Part shown: in pieces, positions 36,512 through 45,168 of the stretch
How positions within the stretch are numbered: position 1 is the stretch's first letter
Layout of the letters: each line of letters starts with the position of its first letter
Assembly (NCBI GenBank): GCA_003349915.1
Contig: QFXE01000021.1
Coordinates: forward strand, 248,001-312,000
Origin: an endosymbiont of Escarpia spicata
GTDB lineage: Bacteria; Pseudomonadota; Gammaproteobacteria; Chromatiales; Chromatiaceae
Reading direction: 5' to 3'
DNA: 64,000 nt
The notes under the pieces: model-generated
Told to the model about the DNA's origin: nothing
What the model saw: the letters and a program-made list of their open reading frames with translations, nothing else
Databases searched by the model: none
Translations under genes and position numbers: made by a program

Positions 36512-37426
36512 ATGGATGCGCTCGTCGTCACCAAAAATCTCACCCGTTCCTATAATGGCCGCTGCGCCCTCGATCATCTCGACCTGACCCTCAATCGGGG
36601 CGACGTGCTTGGCCTGCTCGGCCCCAACGGCGCAGGCAAATCCACCACCCTGCGTCTGCTCAGCGGCGAACTCGCGCCCGATGAGGGAAACATCCACCTC
36701 TGCGGTATCGATCTGCAACTGCAACCGGTGCAGGCCAAGCAGTGCCTTGGTTATCTGCCCGAACAGCCGCCGCTGCTGCTGGAACAGCGGGTCGATGAAT
36801 TTCTCGGTGACTGTGCCAGACTCCATCGAATGCCAAAACTTGAGATTCCCGACGCGCTGAAGCGAGTCAAGCAACAGTGTGGTCTGGAAGAGACGGGGCG
36901 CCGCCTGATCCGCAATCTTTCCAAAGGCTATCGGCAACGGGTGGGGATCGCACAAGCCATCATCCACGACCCTGCAGTTGTGATCCTGGACGAACCCACC
37001 GACGGTCTCGATCCGGGGCAGATCCGCGAGGTGCGTGGTCTGATCCAGGCGTTGGCCAGGGAACGGGGTGTCATCCTGTCGAGCCACATCCTGCCGGAAG
37101 TACAGGCGGTCTGTAACCGGGTTTTGATCCTGCACCAGGGGAAGCCTGTCTACAGCGGTGAAATCTCACCACCCACCACTCCGACCCTGAAACTGGAGCT
37201 TGAACATACCCCGGATGTTGCAATTTTCAATACCCTGCCGATGGTGGCAGCTGCAACAAACCTGCACACAGACTACTTTCATATCACCCTCACTCCCGGC
37301 GCCAAGGCCTCGCAACTGGCCGCCGCAGTGGTTGAACAGGGGTGGGGATTGAAGTCGATGACGCCGGAGATCCTGAGTCTGGAGCAGATCTTTTTGGAGC
37401 TGACCAGCGGGGGGCCAAGCGCATGA
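36512..37426 (+). CDS. ABC transporter ATP-binding protein (GldA-like)
   Basis: 304 residues. Walker A LLGPNGAGKSTTLRLLSG near residue 34, Q-loop region GYLPEQPPLL, signature LSKGYRQRVGIAQAI near residue 135, Walker B VVILDEPTDGLDPGQ and the switch His in ILSSHILPEV are intact. The C-terminal 80 residues form the extra domain seen in GldA-type and other exporters. It powers the membrane subunit encoded next; the stop overlaps that start by four bases. Confidence 0.92.
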   Translation: MDALVVTKNLTRSYNGRCALDHLDLTLNRGDVLGLLGPNGAGKSTTLRLLSGELAPDEGNIHLCGIDLQLQPVQAKQCLGYLPEQPPLLLEQRVDEFLGDCARLHRMPKLEIPDALKRVKQQCGLEETGRRLIRNLSKGYRQRVGIAQAIIHDPAVVILDEPTDGLDPGQIREVRGLIQALARERGVILSSHILPEVQAVCNRVLILHQGKPVYSGEISPPTTPTLKLELEHTPDVAIFNTLPMVAAATNLHTDYFHITLTPGAKASQLAAAVVEQGWGLKSMTPEILSLEQIFLELTSGGPSA

Positions 37427-38154
37427 TCCTAACCCTGGCATTCATGGAGTGGCGGCGTCTGATGCGCACGCCGCTGGCCTGGGTGCTGCTTGCCATCGCC
37501 CTCTTTCTGTTGAGCTGGCAGTTTCTGCAGATCCTGGAGAATTTCACCGGTCTCAAACCGGAGGGACGTACCCTCGGACTGACCCACTTTCTCACCCTGC
37601 AGCTCTACGGTTTTGCGGCGCTACTGATCCTCTTCATCACCCCGATACTTGCCATGCGGCAGTTCAGTGATACCGCCCACCAGAGCAACTTCACCCTGTT
37701 GAGCAGCGCCCCGCTCTCCCTGACGACAATCGTCTTCGGAAAATACCTGGGGCAGATACTGTTTTCGGGTTTGATCCTGCTGCTGCCACTGATACTCTCC
37801 CTCTCCCTGATGATCGGCGTAAACCTCGATCTCGGGCTGCTGGCCGCCGCCACCTTGGGGCTCTTCCTGCTGACCCTCTGCTTCAGCGCCATCGGACTCT
37901 ACCTCTCTTCTCTGAGCGAATCGCCGGCCATCGCTGCGGCAGGCAGTTACGGCTTGCTGTTGCTTCTTTCCATCCTGGGGCAGAACTTTGCCAGCGAAAC
38001 CAGCGGCATCCTGCGCTGGTTCGGCTGGCCGGGCCATCTGCTCAACCTGCAACTTGGACTGGTGAAGAGTAGTGACATCATCTACTTCCTGCTGCTGACT
38101 TTTTTCTTCATCGCCCTGACTCTTCAACGACTGAACCATCGACGCGGTCAGTAG
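37423..38154 (+). CDS. ABC transporter permease (GldF-like)
   Basis: 243 residues from ATG 37423, overlapping the ATPase stop (ATGA); the frame is open further upstream inside the ATPase gene but without homology. Six membrane helices begin with LAWVLLAIALFLLSWQFLQI. The segment FLTLQLYGFAALLILFITPILAMRQFSDT and LLSSAPLSLTTIVFGKYLG match ABC-2 permeases of the GldF group. The substrate is unknown. It is four bases from the next gene. Confidence 0.88.
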   Translation: MILTLAFMEWRRLMRTPLAWVLLAIALFLLSWQFLQILENFTGLKPEGRTLGLTHFLTLQLYGFAALLILFITPILAMRQFSDTAHQSNFTLLSSAPLSLTTIVFGKYLGQILFSGLILLLPLILSLSLMIGVNLDLGLLAAATLGLFLLTLCFSAIGLYLSSLSESPAIAAAGSYGLLLLLSILGQNFASETSGILRWFGWPGHLLNLQLGLVKSSDIIYFLLLTFFFIALTLQRLNHRRGQ

Positions 38155-38158
38155 ACAG

Positions 38159-39484
38159 ATGAAGATACCGGCGCATTTTCAAAACACACTTTTTTATCTG
38201 CAACTACTGGCAGTGCTACTGCTCGCCGCCTGGTTGAGCAGCCGTTTCGAGCTGCAATGGGACTGGACCCGCAACGGCAGCAATACCCTCAGCAAGACGA
38301 GCATCGAGACCCTGGCACAGGCTGAGGGTCCCATCACCATCACGGTCTATGCCGCAAAACAGACGGCCTTGCGGGAAAAGGTCGAATCGTTCATCGAACG
38401 CTACCACCGATTCAAACCCGACCTTACGCTAAAATTTATCGATCCGATCCAGCATCCCGGTGCAGCACGCCGCCAGGGCATCACCCTATCCGGCGAACTC
38501 CTGATCGATTATCGGGGCCGCCAGGAGCGTCTCCAGCAGCTCGACGAAATCACCCTGACCAACGCCATCCATCGTTTGCTGCGAACCGAGACCCACTGGC
38601 TGGTCGGCCTTGAGGGCCACGGCGAACGCAGCCTGTTGGGAGAGGCCAACCACGACCTGGGCCTTTTCGGCTCAGCTCTGCAGCAGAAGGGCATCAAAAC
38701 CATCGGCCTGAACCTGGTGGAGACCCCGGATATCCCGGACAACACCAGCCTGCTTGTCGTCGCATCTCCCCAGAAGGCTCTGCTCCCGGCCGAGCTGTCA
38801 CGACTGCAGTTATACCTGGAACAGGGCGGCAATCTCTTGCTGCTGCTCGACCCCGGACAGGATACCGCCTTGAGACCGCTGCTCACTTCACTGAGTTTGG
38901 AAACCCTGCCGGGCACCCTGGTGGACGCCAACGTACGGGAACTGGGCATCGAAGATCCCTCTATCGCACTGGTATCCCAATATCCACTACACTCGGTTAG
39001 CCGGAACTTCAATCTCATCACTCTCTACCCCCAGGCATTGGCGCTGCAGAGTAGCGATTCATCGCCTTGGCATGTGGTGCCGCTGTTACAGACGCTGCAA
39101 AACTCATGGAACGAGACTGGCGCTTTACAGGGAGAGATCCAAAGAGACCCGGACGCCGGTGAAGCGCCGGGACCTCTGACGATCGGTTACGCCATGAGCC
39201 GGGAGAAGAACGGCGGTACTCAAAGAGTTATTGTGGTGGGCGACGGCGATTTCCTCTCCAACGCCTATCTGAGCAATGCCGGCAATCAGGACCTGGGGAT
39301 AACATTGATCAACTGGCTGACCACTGAAGAGAACCTGAACATACAGAGTCATCAGGCAACCGACAAGACACTGCTGCTCTCTCCTCTCGCACAGGGCATT
39401 ATCGGCCTCGGCTTTTTGATCCTGCTGCCGCTGCTGTTGCTGGCGACCGGCGGGCTGATTCATTGGGGTCGAAAACGGGCCTGA
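38159..39484 (+). CDS. GldG-like ABC accessory protein
   Basis: 441 residues. One N-terminal membrane helix (about 13-28) and one C-terminal helix (about 408-434) enclose a large extracytoplasmic domain. It contains NTLSKTSIETLAQAEGPITI, YHRFKPDLTLKFIDPIQHPG, VGLEGHGERSLLGEANHDLG and LLLLLDPGQDTALRPLL, typical of the Gldg/DUF4350-type auxiliary component of gliding-type ABC systems. In non-gliding proteobacteria its role is unknown, probably envelope-related. Its stop overlaps the start of the DUF4340 gene. Confidence 0.87.
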   Translation: MKIPAHFQNTLFYLQLLAVLLLAAWLSSRFELQWDWTRNGSNTLSKTSIETLAQAEGPITITVYAAKQTALREKVESFIERYHRFKPDLTLKFIDPIQHPGAARRQGITLSGELLIDYRGRQERLQQLDEITLTNAIHRLLRTETHWLVGLEGHGERSLLGEANHDLGLFGSALQQKGIKTIGLNLVETPDIPDNTSLLVVASPQKALLPAELSRLQLYLEQGGNLLLLLDPGQDTALRPLLTSLSLETLPGTLVDANVRELGIEDPSIALVSQYPLHSVSRNFNLITLYPQALALQSSDSSPWHVVPLLQTLQNSWNETGALQGEIQRDPDAGEAPGPLTIGYAMSREKNGGTQRVIVVGDGDFLSNAYLSNAGNQDLGITLINWLTTEENLNIQSHQATDKTLLLSPLAQGIIGLGFLILLPLLLLATGGLIHWGRKRA

Positions 39485-39957
39485 TGAGTCGTCGCACCTG
39501 GATCAATCTGCTGCTCTTTGCGCTGCTATGCCTGCTGGCCGCACTCACCTGGTGGCTGCAACCCACACCCCTGCCACTCCTGACCGATCTCGATCCCGGT
39601 GATATCAAAAGCATCAGGATCTCGGACAACAGCGGACGGGCTATCCGACTGCACAAAAGCGGTGGCATCTGGAGAATAGGGCAAACGCCTGCCGACAGTG
39701 ATCGCATCAGGCAACTGCTGGAGATCAGCCGCACACCAAGTTTTGATCGTTTTCCCGCCCCTGAACATCAACTGGAGGCTTTCGGTCTGCGACCATCTGC
39801 CATTCGTCTACAACTCAATGACCTGGAACTGGCATTCGGCAACAACGACCCGATCGACAACCTGCGCTATGTGCAAATCAACAATCTGATCCATCGCATC
39901 GGCGATGGCTTCCAACACCACCTCACTGCCCCGGAAACGGCCTGGCAGAAGAAGTAG
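39484..39957 (+). CDS. DUF4340-type membrane-anchored protein
   Basis: 157 residues from ATG 39484, overlapping the previous stop (TGATGA). One N-terminal membrane helix (residues 6-24) precedes an extracytoplasmic domain with IKSIRISDNSGRAIRLHKSG and GIWRIGQTPADSDRIRQLLE, the DUF4340 pattern. Family members are often 300 residues or more, so this is a short version. It is the last gene of the GldAFG-like operon and lies two bases before mutM. Confidence 0.78.
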   Translation: MSRRTWINLLLFALLCLLAALTWWLQPTPLPLLTDLDPGDIKSIRISDNSGRAIRLHKSGGIWRIGQTPADSDRIRQLLEISRTPSFDRFPAPEHQLEAFGLRPSAIRLQLNDLELAFGNNDPIDNLRYVQINNLIHRIGDGFQHHLTAPETAWQKK

Positions 39958-39959
39958 TT

Positions 39960-40775
39960 ATGCCCGAACTGCCCGAAGTCGAAACTACCTGCCGGGGTAT
40001 AGAGCCCCGCATCAAGGGCGCTGTTGTGGAACGAGTGATCATCCGCCAGGCGAAATTACGCTGGCCGATCCCCACCACCCTGCCCCACGATCTGCCGGGA
40101 CAGCGTCTGCGACGGGTCGAACGGCGGGCAAAATATCTCCTGCTGCAGTTCGACCAAGGCACACTGATCCTGCATCTCGGCATGTCCGGCAGCCTGCGGG
40201 TACTGGAACGGGGATCACCTCCGCAGACCCACGACCACTTCGAGATCACCTTCGACAATAACCGCATTCTGCGTCTGCGTGACCCCCGCCGCTTCGGTGC
40301 AGTGCTTTGGACCTCGGCCCCCGCAGCCGACCACAGCCTGCTCAGAGAATTGGGGCCTGAACCCCTCGGCCCCGACTTTGACGGGACCCATCTCCACCAG
40401 ACAGGCAGCCGGCGCAGGGTGGCGGTAAAAAATCTCATCATGAACAGTAAAGTGGTAGTCGGTGTGGGCAACATCTACGCCAGCGAATCACTGTTTCGTG
40501 CAGGCATTCACCCCGCCCGGCCCGCCAATCGCATCTCACAGCAGCGTTATGATCGTCTGGCGGCAGAGATAAGCGCCGTGCTCCGCGAGGCAATAAAAGC
40601 GGGTGGAACCACCTTAAGGGATTTCCAGCAGGAGGATGGACGGCCCGGCTATTTTGCTCAAGCGCTGCTGATCTACGGCAAGACGGGGGAACCCTGTCCC
40701 AACTGCGGCAAACCCATCAAAAACCGCACCATTGGACAACGATCGAGTTACTATTGCGCTCACTGCCAAAGATAG
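39960..40775 (+). CDS. mutM: formamidopyrimidine-DNA glycosylase
   Basis: 271 residues. The N terminus MPELPEVETTCRGIEP supplies catalytic Pro2 and Glu3. Lys57 lies in RRAKYLLLQF, the helix-two-turn-helix in VVGVGNIYASESLFRAGIHP, and the C-terminal zinc finger CPNCGKPIKN ... YYCAHC is complete. It removes 8-oxoguanine and ring-opened purines. It follows the ABC operon by two bases and may be co-transcribed. Confidence 0.97.
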   Translation: MPELPEVETTCRGIEPRIKGAVVERVIIRQAKLRWPIPTTLPHDLPGQRLRRVERRAKYLLLQFDQGTLILHLGMSGSLRVLERGSPPQTHDHFEITFDNNRILRLRDPRRFGAVLWTSAPAADHSLLRELGPEPLGPDFDGTHLHQTGSRRRVAVKNLIMNSKVVVGVGNIYASESLFRAGIHPARPANRISQQRYDRLAAEISAVLREAIKAGGTTLRDFQQEDGRPGYFAQALLIYGKTGEPCPNCGKPIKNRTIGQRSSYYCAHCQR

Positions 40776-40853
40776 GCCACGATTTATTATCCTTGACACC
40801 AAAGCCCCCCCCTCCTAGCATGCGGGAATTTTTTGAATAACTGTAACGGACAG

Positions 40854-41822
40854 ATGGATCTAAAGGCCATTAGTGAACTCATCGCTGACGATATGCAGGC
40901 CGTCAATCAGACGATCCTGAGCAATCTGAAATCGGACGTTGTGCTGATCAACCAGATAGGCGCCTATATCGTCAACAGTGGCGGTAAACGGCTGCGCCCG
41001 CAGATCGTGCTCCTGGCCGCCCAGGCCTGTGGTTACAAGGGTCAGGGCCACATCGATCTGGCTGCGATCATCGAGTTTATCCACACCGCCACCCTGCTGC
41101 ACGACGATGTGGTGGACGGCTCCGACCTGCGGCGCAATCAGGAGACAGCAAATGCTGTCTGGGGCAATGAAGCCAGTGTGCTGGTGGGTGACTTTCTCTA
41201 CTCACGCTCATTCGAGATGATGGTGTCTGTGGGACAGATGCGGGTGATGGACGTGCTCTCTCACGCCACCAACCGCATCGCTGAGGGGGAAGTGCTGCAA
41301 CTGCTCAACTGCAACAATCCGGAGACCACCGAAGCCGACTACATGGAGGTCATCAAGCGCAAGACCGCTACCCTCTTCGAGGCCGGCGCCCGGCTTGGCG
41401 GTGTCATCACCGACGCCTCACCAGAGCAGGAAAAGGCGATGGCGGATTACGGTCTCCACCTGGGGATTGCCTTCCAACTGGTGGATGACTCTCTCGACTA
41501 CAACTCCTCCAACGAAGATATCGGCAAAAACATCGGCGATGATCTGGCCGAAGGCAAACCGACACTGCCGCTGCTGCAGGCAATGAAAGTCGGGAGCGAA
41601 ACCCAGCGGAAAAAATTGCAGGAGATCATCGAAAAGGGCGGCCTCGACGAGATCGACTTCGTCATGGAGACGATTAGAACCACTGATGCCATCGTTTACA
41701 CGGAGAATATGGCACGGCAAGAGGCCCAAAAAGCGAAAGCCGCCCTGGAGGCGATTCCGCCCTCACCCTACCGGGATGCACTGGCCGCACTGGCCGATTT
41801 TTCCGTGGCACGGACCAGTTAA
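40854..41822 (+). CDS. ispB: octaprenyl diphosphate synthase
   Basis: 322 residues from ATG 40854 (MDLKAISELIADDMQAVNQT). First Asp-rich motif LLHDDVVDGSDLRR near residue 84 and second QLVDDSLDYNSSNEDIGKN near residue 211, with GGKRLRPQIVLLAA near residue 44. It makes the C40 (or similar) side chain of ubiquinone. The product length is assigned by family resemblance only. ispB usually lies near rplU-rpmA, which are not here. Confidence 0.93.
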   Translation: MDLKAISELIADDMQAVNQTILSNLKSDVVLINQIGAYIVNSGGKRLRPQIVLLAAQACGYKGQGHIDLAAIIEFIHTATLLHDDVVDGSDLRRNQETANAVWGNEASVLVGDFLYSRSFEMMVSVGQMRVMDVLSHATNRIAEGEVLQLLNCNNPETTEADYMEVIKRKTATLFEAGARLGGVITDASPEQEKAMADYGLHLGIAFQLVDDSLDYNSSNEDIGKNIGDDLAEGKPTLPLLQAMKVGSETQRKKLQEIIEKGGLDEIDFVMETIRTTDAIVYTENMARQEAQKAKAALEAIPPSPYRDALAALADFSVARTS

Positions 41823-41881
41823 ACTCTTTGGCTTAGGCGTTGGGGATGACATCTCACTGCAATTGCCCCATCCACGCAGGA

Positions 41882-41975
41882 ATTGTCATCTCGACTGTAG
41901 GGAGAGATCTCGTGCTACGTAGTGCATAAGAAGCTAACCTGATGGAGATCCCTCCTTAAAGTCGGGATGACAGTG
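41882..41975. repeat. TCATCTCGAC-type inverted repeat
   Basis: Ends ATTGTCATCTCGACT and AGTCGGGATGACAGT are nearly complementary, with inner GGGAGAGATCTC and GGAGATCCCTCC. A half-copy lies at 27781-27810. This matches a widespread dispersed intergenic palindrome. Confidence 0.75.
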
Positions 41976-42019
41976 AATTAATCAACCAACAATAGATCGT
42001 CGCCACTTGCCAGACCCAA

Positions 42020-42048
42020 TTGAATCCCCCCCGGAATTCCATTATCAT
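42020..42048 (+). promoter_or_regulatory. sigma-70 promoter of tRNA-Pro
   Basis: TTGAAT (42020-42025), 17-bp spacer, TATCAT (42043-42048), followed by a GC-rich discriminator as in stringently controlled promoters, 44 bp before the tRNA. Confidence 0.6.
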
Positions 42049-42092
42049 TCCCGCCCTGTCGCGGCTCTGGATTCATGGCCGAAACGAGTTCC

Positions 42093-42169
42093 CGGTGTGT
42101 AGCGCAGCTTGGTAGCGCACTTCCTTCGGGAGGAAGGGGTCGGAGGTTCAAATCCTCTCACACCGACCA
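42093..42169 (+). tRNA. tRNA-Pro (anticodon CGG)
   Basis: 77 nt. Acceptor CGGTGTG pairs with CACACCG, D arm GCGC/GCGC, anticodon stem CTTCC/GGAAG with loop TTCGGGA, T arm GGAGGTTCAAATCCTC, encoded CCA. The C1-G72 pair and anticodon are typical of bacterial tRNA-Pro. Confidence 0.97.
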
Positions 42170-42172
42170 AAC

Positions 42173-42208
42173 AAGCCCTATAGTTCGCGCGAACTATAGG
42201 GCTTTTTT
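42173..42208 (+). terminator. rho-independent terminator of tRNA-Pro
   Basis: AAGCCCTATAGTTCGC and its exact complement GCGAACTATAGGGCTT form a perfect palindrome followed by TTTT, four bases after the tRNA. Confidence 0.95.
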
Positions 42209-42302
42209 GTGTCAGGGCACTAAGTTATATATTTCCGGAATCAATAGTGATCAAAAAGACCCATGGAGTCTGATCCTTTTTGATTCGTTAAATGCAGCGA
42301 AC

Positions 42303-42368
42303 GTAGGGTGCGCCGTGCGCACCAGAATAAGCAGCTACAGCAATCCCGGTGCGCATGGCGCACCCTAC
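42303..42368. repeat. GGTGCGCACGGC-family inverted repeat
   Basis: 21-bp arms (42303-42323 and 42348-42368) with one mismatch, related to 33328-33375. It sits downstream of clpB. Confidence 0.85.
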
Positions 42369-42385
42369 CATATGCTCATGGACGG

Positions 42386-44980
42386 TCAGGCCGCACCAAC
42401 CACCCTAGCCTTGCCGAAGGTCAGTCCCTCATTCGAAACATCCACCTGGATGACATCCCCCGCCCCGAAACGCCCACCAAGGATCTCCTGGGCCAACGGA
42501 TTCTCCAGTTGCTGCCGGATCGCCCGTTTCAACGGACGAGCCCCGTAGACCGGATCGAAACCCGCCTCGCCCAGCCGGTCGAGTGCGGCATCGGAGATCT
42601 CCAGGCCCATCTCATTTTCGGACAGGCGCTGCTGCAGATAGCCGATCTGAATCGAGGCAATCGCTCTGATCTGCGCCCTGTCCAGTGGGTGGAAGACTAC
42701 GATCTCGTCCAGACGATTGATGAACTCCGGCCGAAAGCTCTGCCGCACCACCTCCATAATCAAGGACTTCATCTCGTCATATTGGGATTCCGAGTTCTGT
42801 TCCTGAATCATCTCTGAACCCAGATTGGAGGTCATCACAATGACGGTATTGCGGAAATCGACCGTGCGGCCCTGACCATCGGTCAGACGGCCATCATCCA
42901 GCACCTGCAGCAATACATTGAAGACGTCGGGATGGGCTTTCTCCACCTCGTCCATCAGGATCACTGAGTAGGGACGGCGCCGTACCGCCTCGGTAAGATA
43001 GCCGCCCTCTTCGTAACCTACATAACCGGGGGGCGCACCAATGAGCCGCGCCACCGAGTGTTTCTCCATGAACTCCGACATGTCGATGCGGATCATCGCC
43101 TCCTCGGTATCGAAGAGAAACTCCGCCAGCGCCTTGCACAGCTCGGTCTTGCCCACACCGGTGGGACCGAGAAAGAGAAACGAACCGTTGGGCTGACTCG
43201 GGTCGGATAGGCCAGCCCTGGAGCGGCGAATAGCGTCACTCACCGCACGCACGCCCTCAGCCTGACCAATGACCCGCCTGCCCAGTTCTTCCTCCATACG
43301 CAGCAATTTGTCCCGTTCACCCTCCAACATCTTGGAGACCGGGATACCGGTCCACTTGGAAACCACCCCGGCAATCTCCTCTTCGGTGACCTTGTTACGC
43401 AGCAGTTTCATCTCCTGCATCTCCGCCTGGGCAGCCATATCGAGCTGTTTCTCCAGTTCGGGGATGCGCCCATACTGCACCTCGGACATGCGCGCCAGAT
43501 CACCGGCCCGGCGGGCGGTTTCCAGCTCCAGGCGAGCCCGCTCCAGGGACTCCTTGATGTGGGCAGTGCCCTGCAAGGCCGCCTTCTCCGATTTCCAGAT
43601 CTCCTCCAGATCAGAGAACTCCCGCTCCAGTCGTTCGATCTCCTCCTCCAGATGCGCAAGGCGTTTTTTCGAAGCCTCGTCGGTCTCTTTGTTGAGCGCC
43701 TCACGTTCGATTTTAAGCTGAATGAGGCGCCGCTCCATACGATCCATCAGCTCCGGTTTGGAGTCGATCTCCATACGGATAAGGGACGCTGCCTCGTCCA
43801 CGAGATCGATTGCCTTGTCCGGCAGCTGCCGGTCTGAGATATAACGGTGGGAGAGGGTCGCTGCGGCGACGATGGCCGGGTCGGTCACATCCACTCCGTG
43901 ATGCACCTCGTAGCGCTCCTTGAGCCCACGGAGGATGGCGATGGTGTCCTCCACACTGGGCTCGTCCACCAGCACCTTCTGGAAACGACGCTCCAGGGCG
44001 GCGTCCTTCTCCACATACTGGCGGTACTCATCAAGCGTGGTGGCACCGACGCAGTGCAGTTCACCACGGGCCAGGGCGGGTTTGAGCATATTGCCCGCAT
44101 CCATGGCGCCTTCAGCCTTGCCGGCACCCACCATGGTGTGCAGCTCATCGATGAAGAGGATGATCTGCCCCTCCTGTTTGGAGAGGTCATTGAGCACTGC
44201 CTTCAGGCGTTCCTCAAACTCACCGCGAAACTTCGCCCCGGCGATCAGTGCACCCATATCCAGGGAGAGCAGCCGTTTGCCTTTCAGCCCCTCCGGCACC
44301 TCGCCATTGATGATGCGCTGGGCCAGTCCTTCGACAATGGCGGTCTTGCCAACGCCAGGTTCACCAATCAACACAGGGTTGTTCTTGGTGCGGCGCTGCA
44401 GCACCTGGATGGTACGGCGGATCTCATCATCCCGCCCGATCACGGGATCAAGTTTGCCCTGCTCCGCCCGCTCGGTGAGGTCAATGGTGTATTTTTGCAG
44501 GGCTTGGCGCTGATCCTCCGCATTGGGATCATCCACCTTCTGACCTCCCCGCATCTTCTCTATGGCCTGCTCCAGCCGTGCATTGTCGGCACCCGCCTTG
44601 CGCAGCAATCCGCCGATCTCACCCTTGTCGTCAACAGCCGCGAGTATGAAAAGCTCACTGGATATGTACTGATCCTTACGCTGCTGGGCCAGCTTGTCGG
44701 TCTGATTGAACAGCCGTCCAAGGTCGTTGGAGATATGCAGATCCCCCTCAGCCCCCTGTACGCCTGGCAGGCGTTCCAGTGCAGCGCCAAGGTCCGAACG
44801 CAACTGATTGACGTTGATATCCGCCTGCGTCAGCAGGTGGCGCACGGTTCCACCCTCCTGATCCAGCAGGGCGCTCATCAGATGCACCGGCTCGATAAAT
44901 TGATGATCACGGCCGACAGCCAAGCTCTGGGCATCTGCCAGTGCCATCTGAAACTTGCTGGTCAAACGATCCATACGCAT
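42386..44980 (-). CDS. clpB: ClpB disaggregase
   Basis: 864 residues. The N-terminal Clp repeat domain is followed by AAA-1 with [18 protein letters not shown] near residue 206, the coiled-coil M domain (about 400-530) and AAA-2 with [16 protein letters not shown] near residue 605 and [16 protein letters not shown]. ClpB threads aggregated proteins with DnaK. A consensus sigma-32 promoter lies upstream, and a GGAG ribosome binding site precedes the start. Confidence 0.97.
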   Translation of the reverse strand: MRMDRLTSKFQMALADAQSLAVGRDHQFIEPVHLMSALLDQEGGTVRHLLTQADINVNQLRSDLGAALERLPGVQGAEGDLHISNDLGRLFNQTDKLAQQRKDQYISSELFILAAVDDKGEIGGLLRKAGADNARLEQAIEKMRGGQKVDDPNAEDQRQALQKYTIDLTERAEQGKLDPVIGRDDEIRRTIQVLQRRTKNNPVLIGEPGVGKTAIVEGLAQRIINGEVPEGLKGKRLLSLDMGALIAGAKFRGEFEERLKAVLNDLSKQEGQIILFIDELHTMVGAGKAEGAMDAGNMLKPALARGELHCVGATTLDEYRQYVEKDAALERRFQKVLVDEPSVEDTIAILRGLKERYEVHHGVDVTDPAIVAAATLSHRYISDRQLPDKAIDLVDEAASLIRMEIDSKPELMDRMERRLIQLKIEREALNKETDEASKKRLAHLEEEIERLEREFSDLEEIWKSEKAALQGTAHIKESLERARLELETARRAGDLARMSEVQYGRIPELEKQLDMAAQAEMQEMKLLRNKVTEEEIAGVVSKWTGIPVSKMLEGERDKLLRMEEELGRRVIGQAEGVRAVSDAIRRSRAGLSDPSQPNGSFLFLGPTGVGKTELCKALAEFLFDTEEAMIRIDMSEFMEKHSVARLIGAPPGYVGYEEGGYLTEAVRRRPYSVILMDEVEKAHPDVFNVLLQVLDDGRLTDGQGRTVDFRNTVIVMTSNLGSEMIQEQNSESQYDEMKSLIMEVVRQSFRPEFINRLDEIVVFHPLDRAQIRAIASIQIGYLQQRLSENEMGLEISDAALDRLGEAGFDPVYGARPLKRAIRQQLENPLAQEILGGRFGAGDVIQVDVSNEGLTFGKARVVGAA

Positions 44981-45015
44981 GAGAAAAACTCCACAATAAA
45001 ACCTTAATATTCCAA

Positions 45016-45045
45016 TAAATGGGGCGAATCCCGCTAAAATTCAAG
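45016..45045 (-). promoter_or_regulatory. sigma-32 heat-shock promoter of clpB
   Basis: On the minus strand CTTGAA (45045-45040), a 15-bp spacer and CCCCATTTA (45024-45016), very close to the sigma-32 consensus, about 35 bp before the clpB start. Confidence 0.85.
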
Positions 45046-45168
45046 AATTCCCAGAATAAAAATAGTGTAAAGATTTTCCAACTGCTGCCGACTCAACATT
45101 ATTGAGTAGCTCAGCCCAAGCTGTTTCAGGGCAAAACATAGTTTGCAAGACCTCGGAACAGCGAAACG

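Noticed and set aside
43847-45007. 386-codon plus-strand ORF opposite clpB
   Set aside because: Antisense to a highly conserved gene, no recognisable domain, and it crosses the clpB start and sigma-32 promoter spacer.
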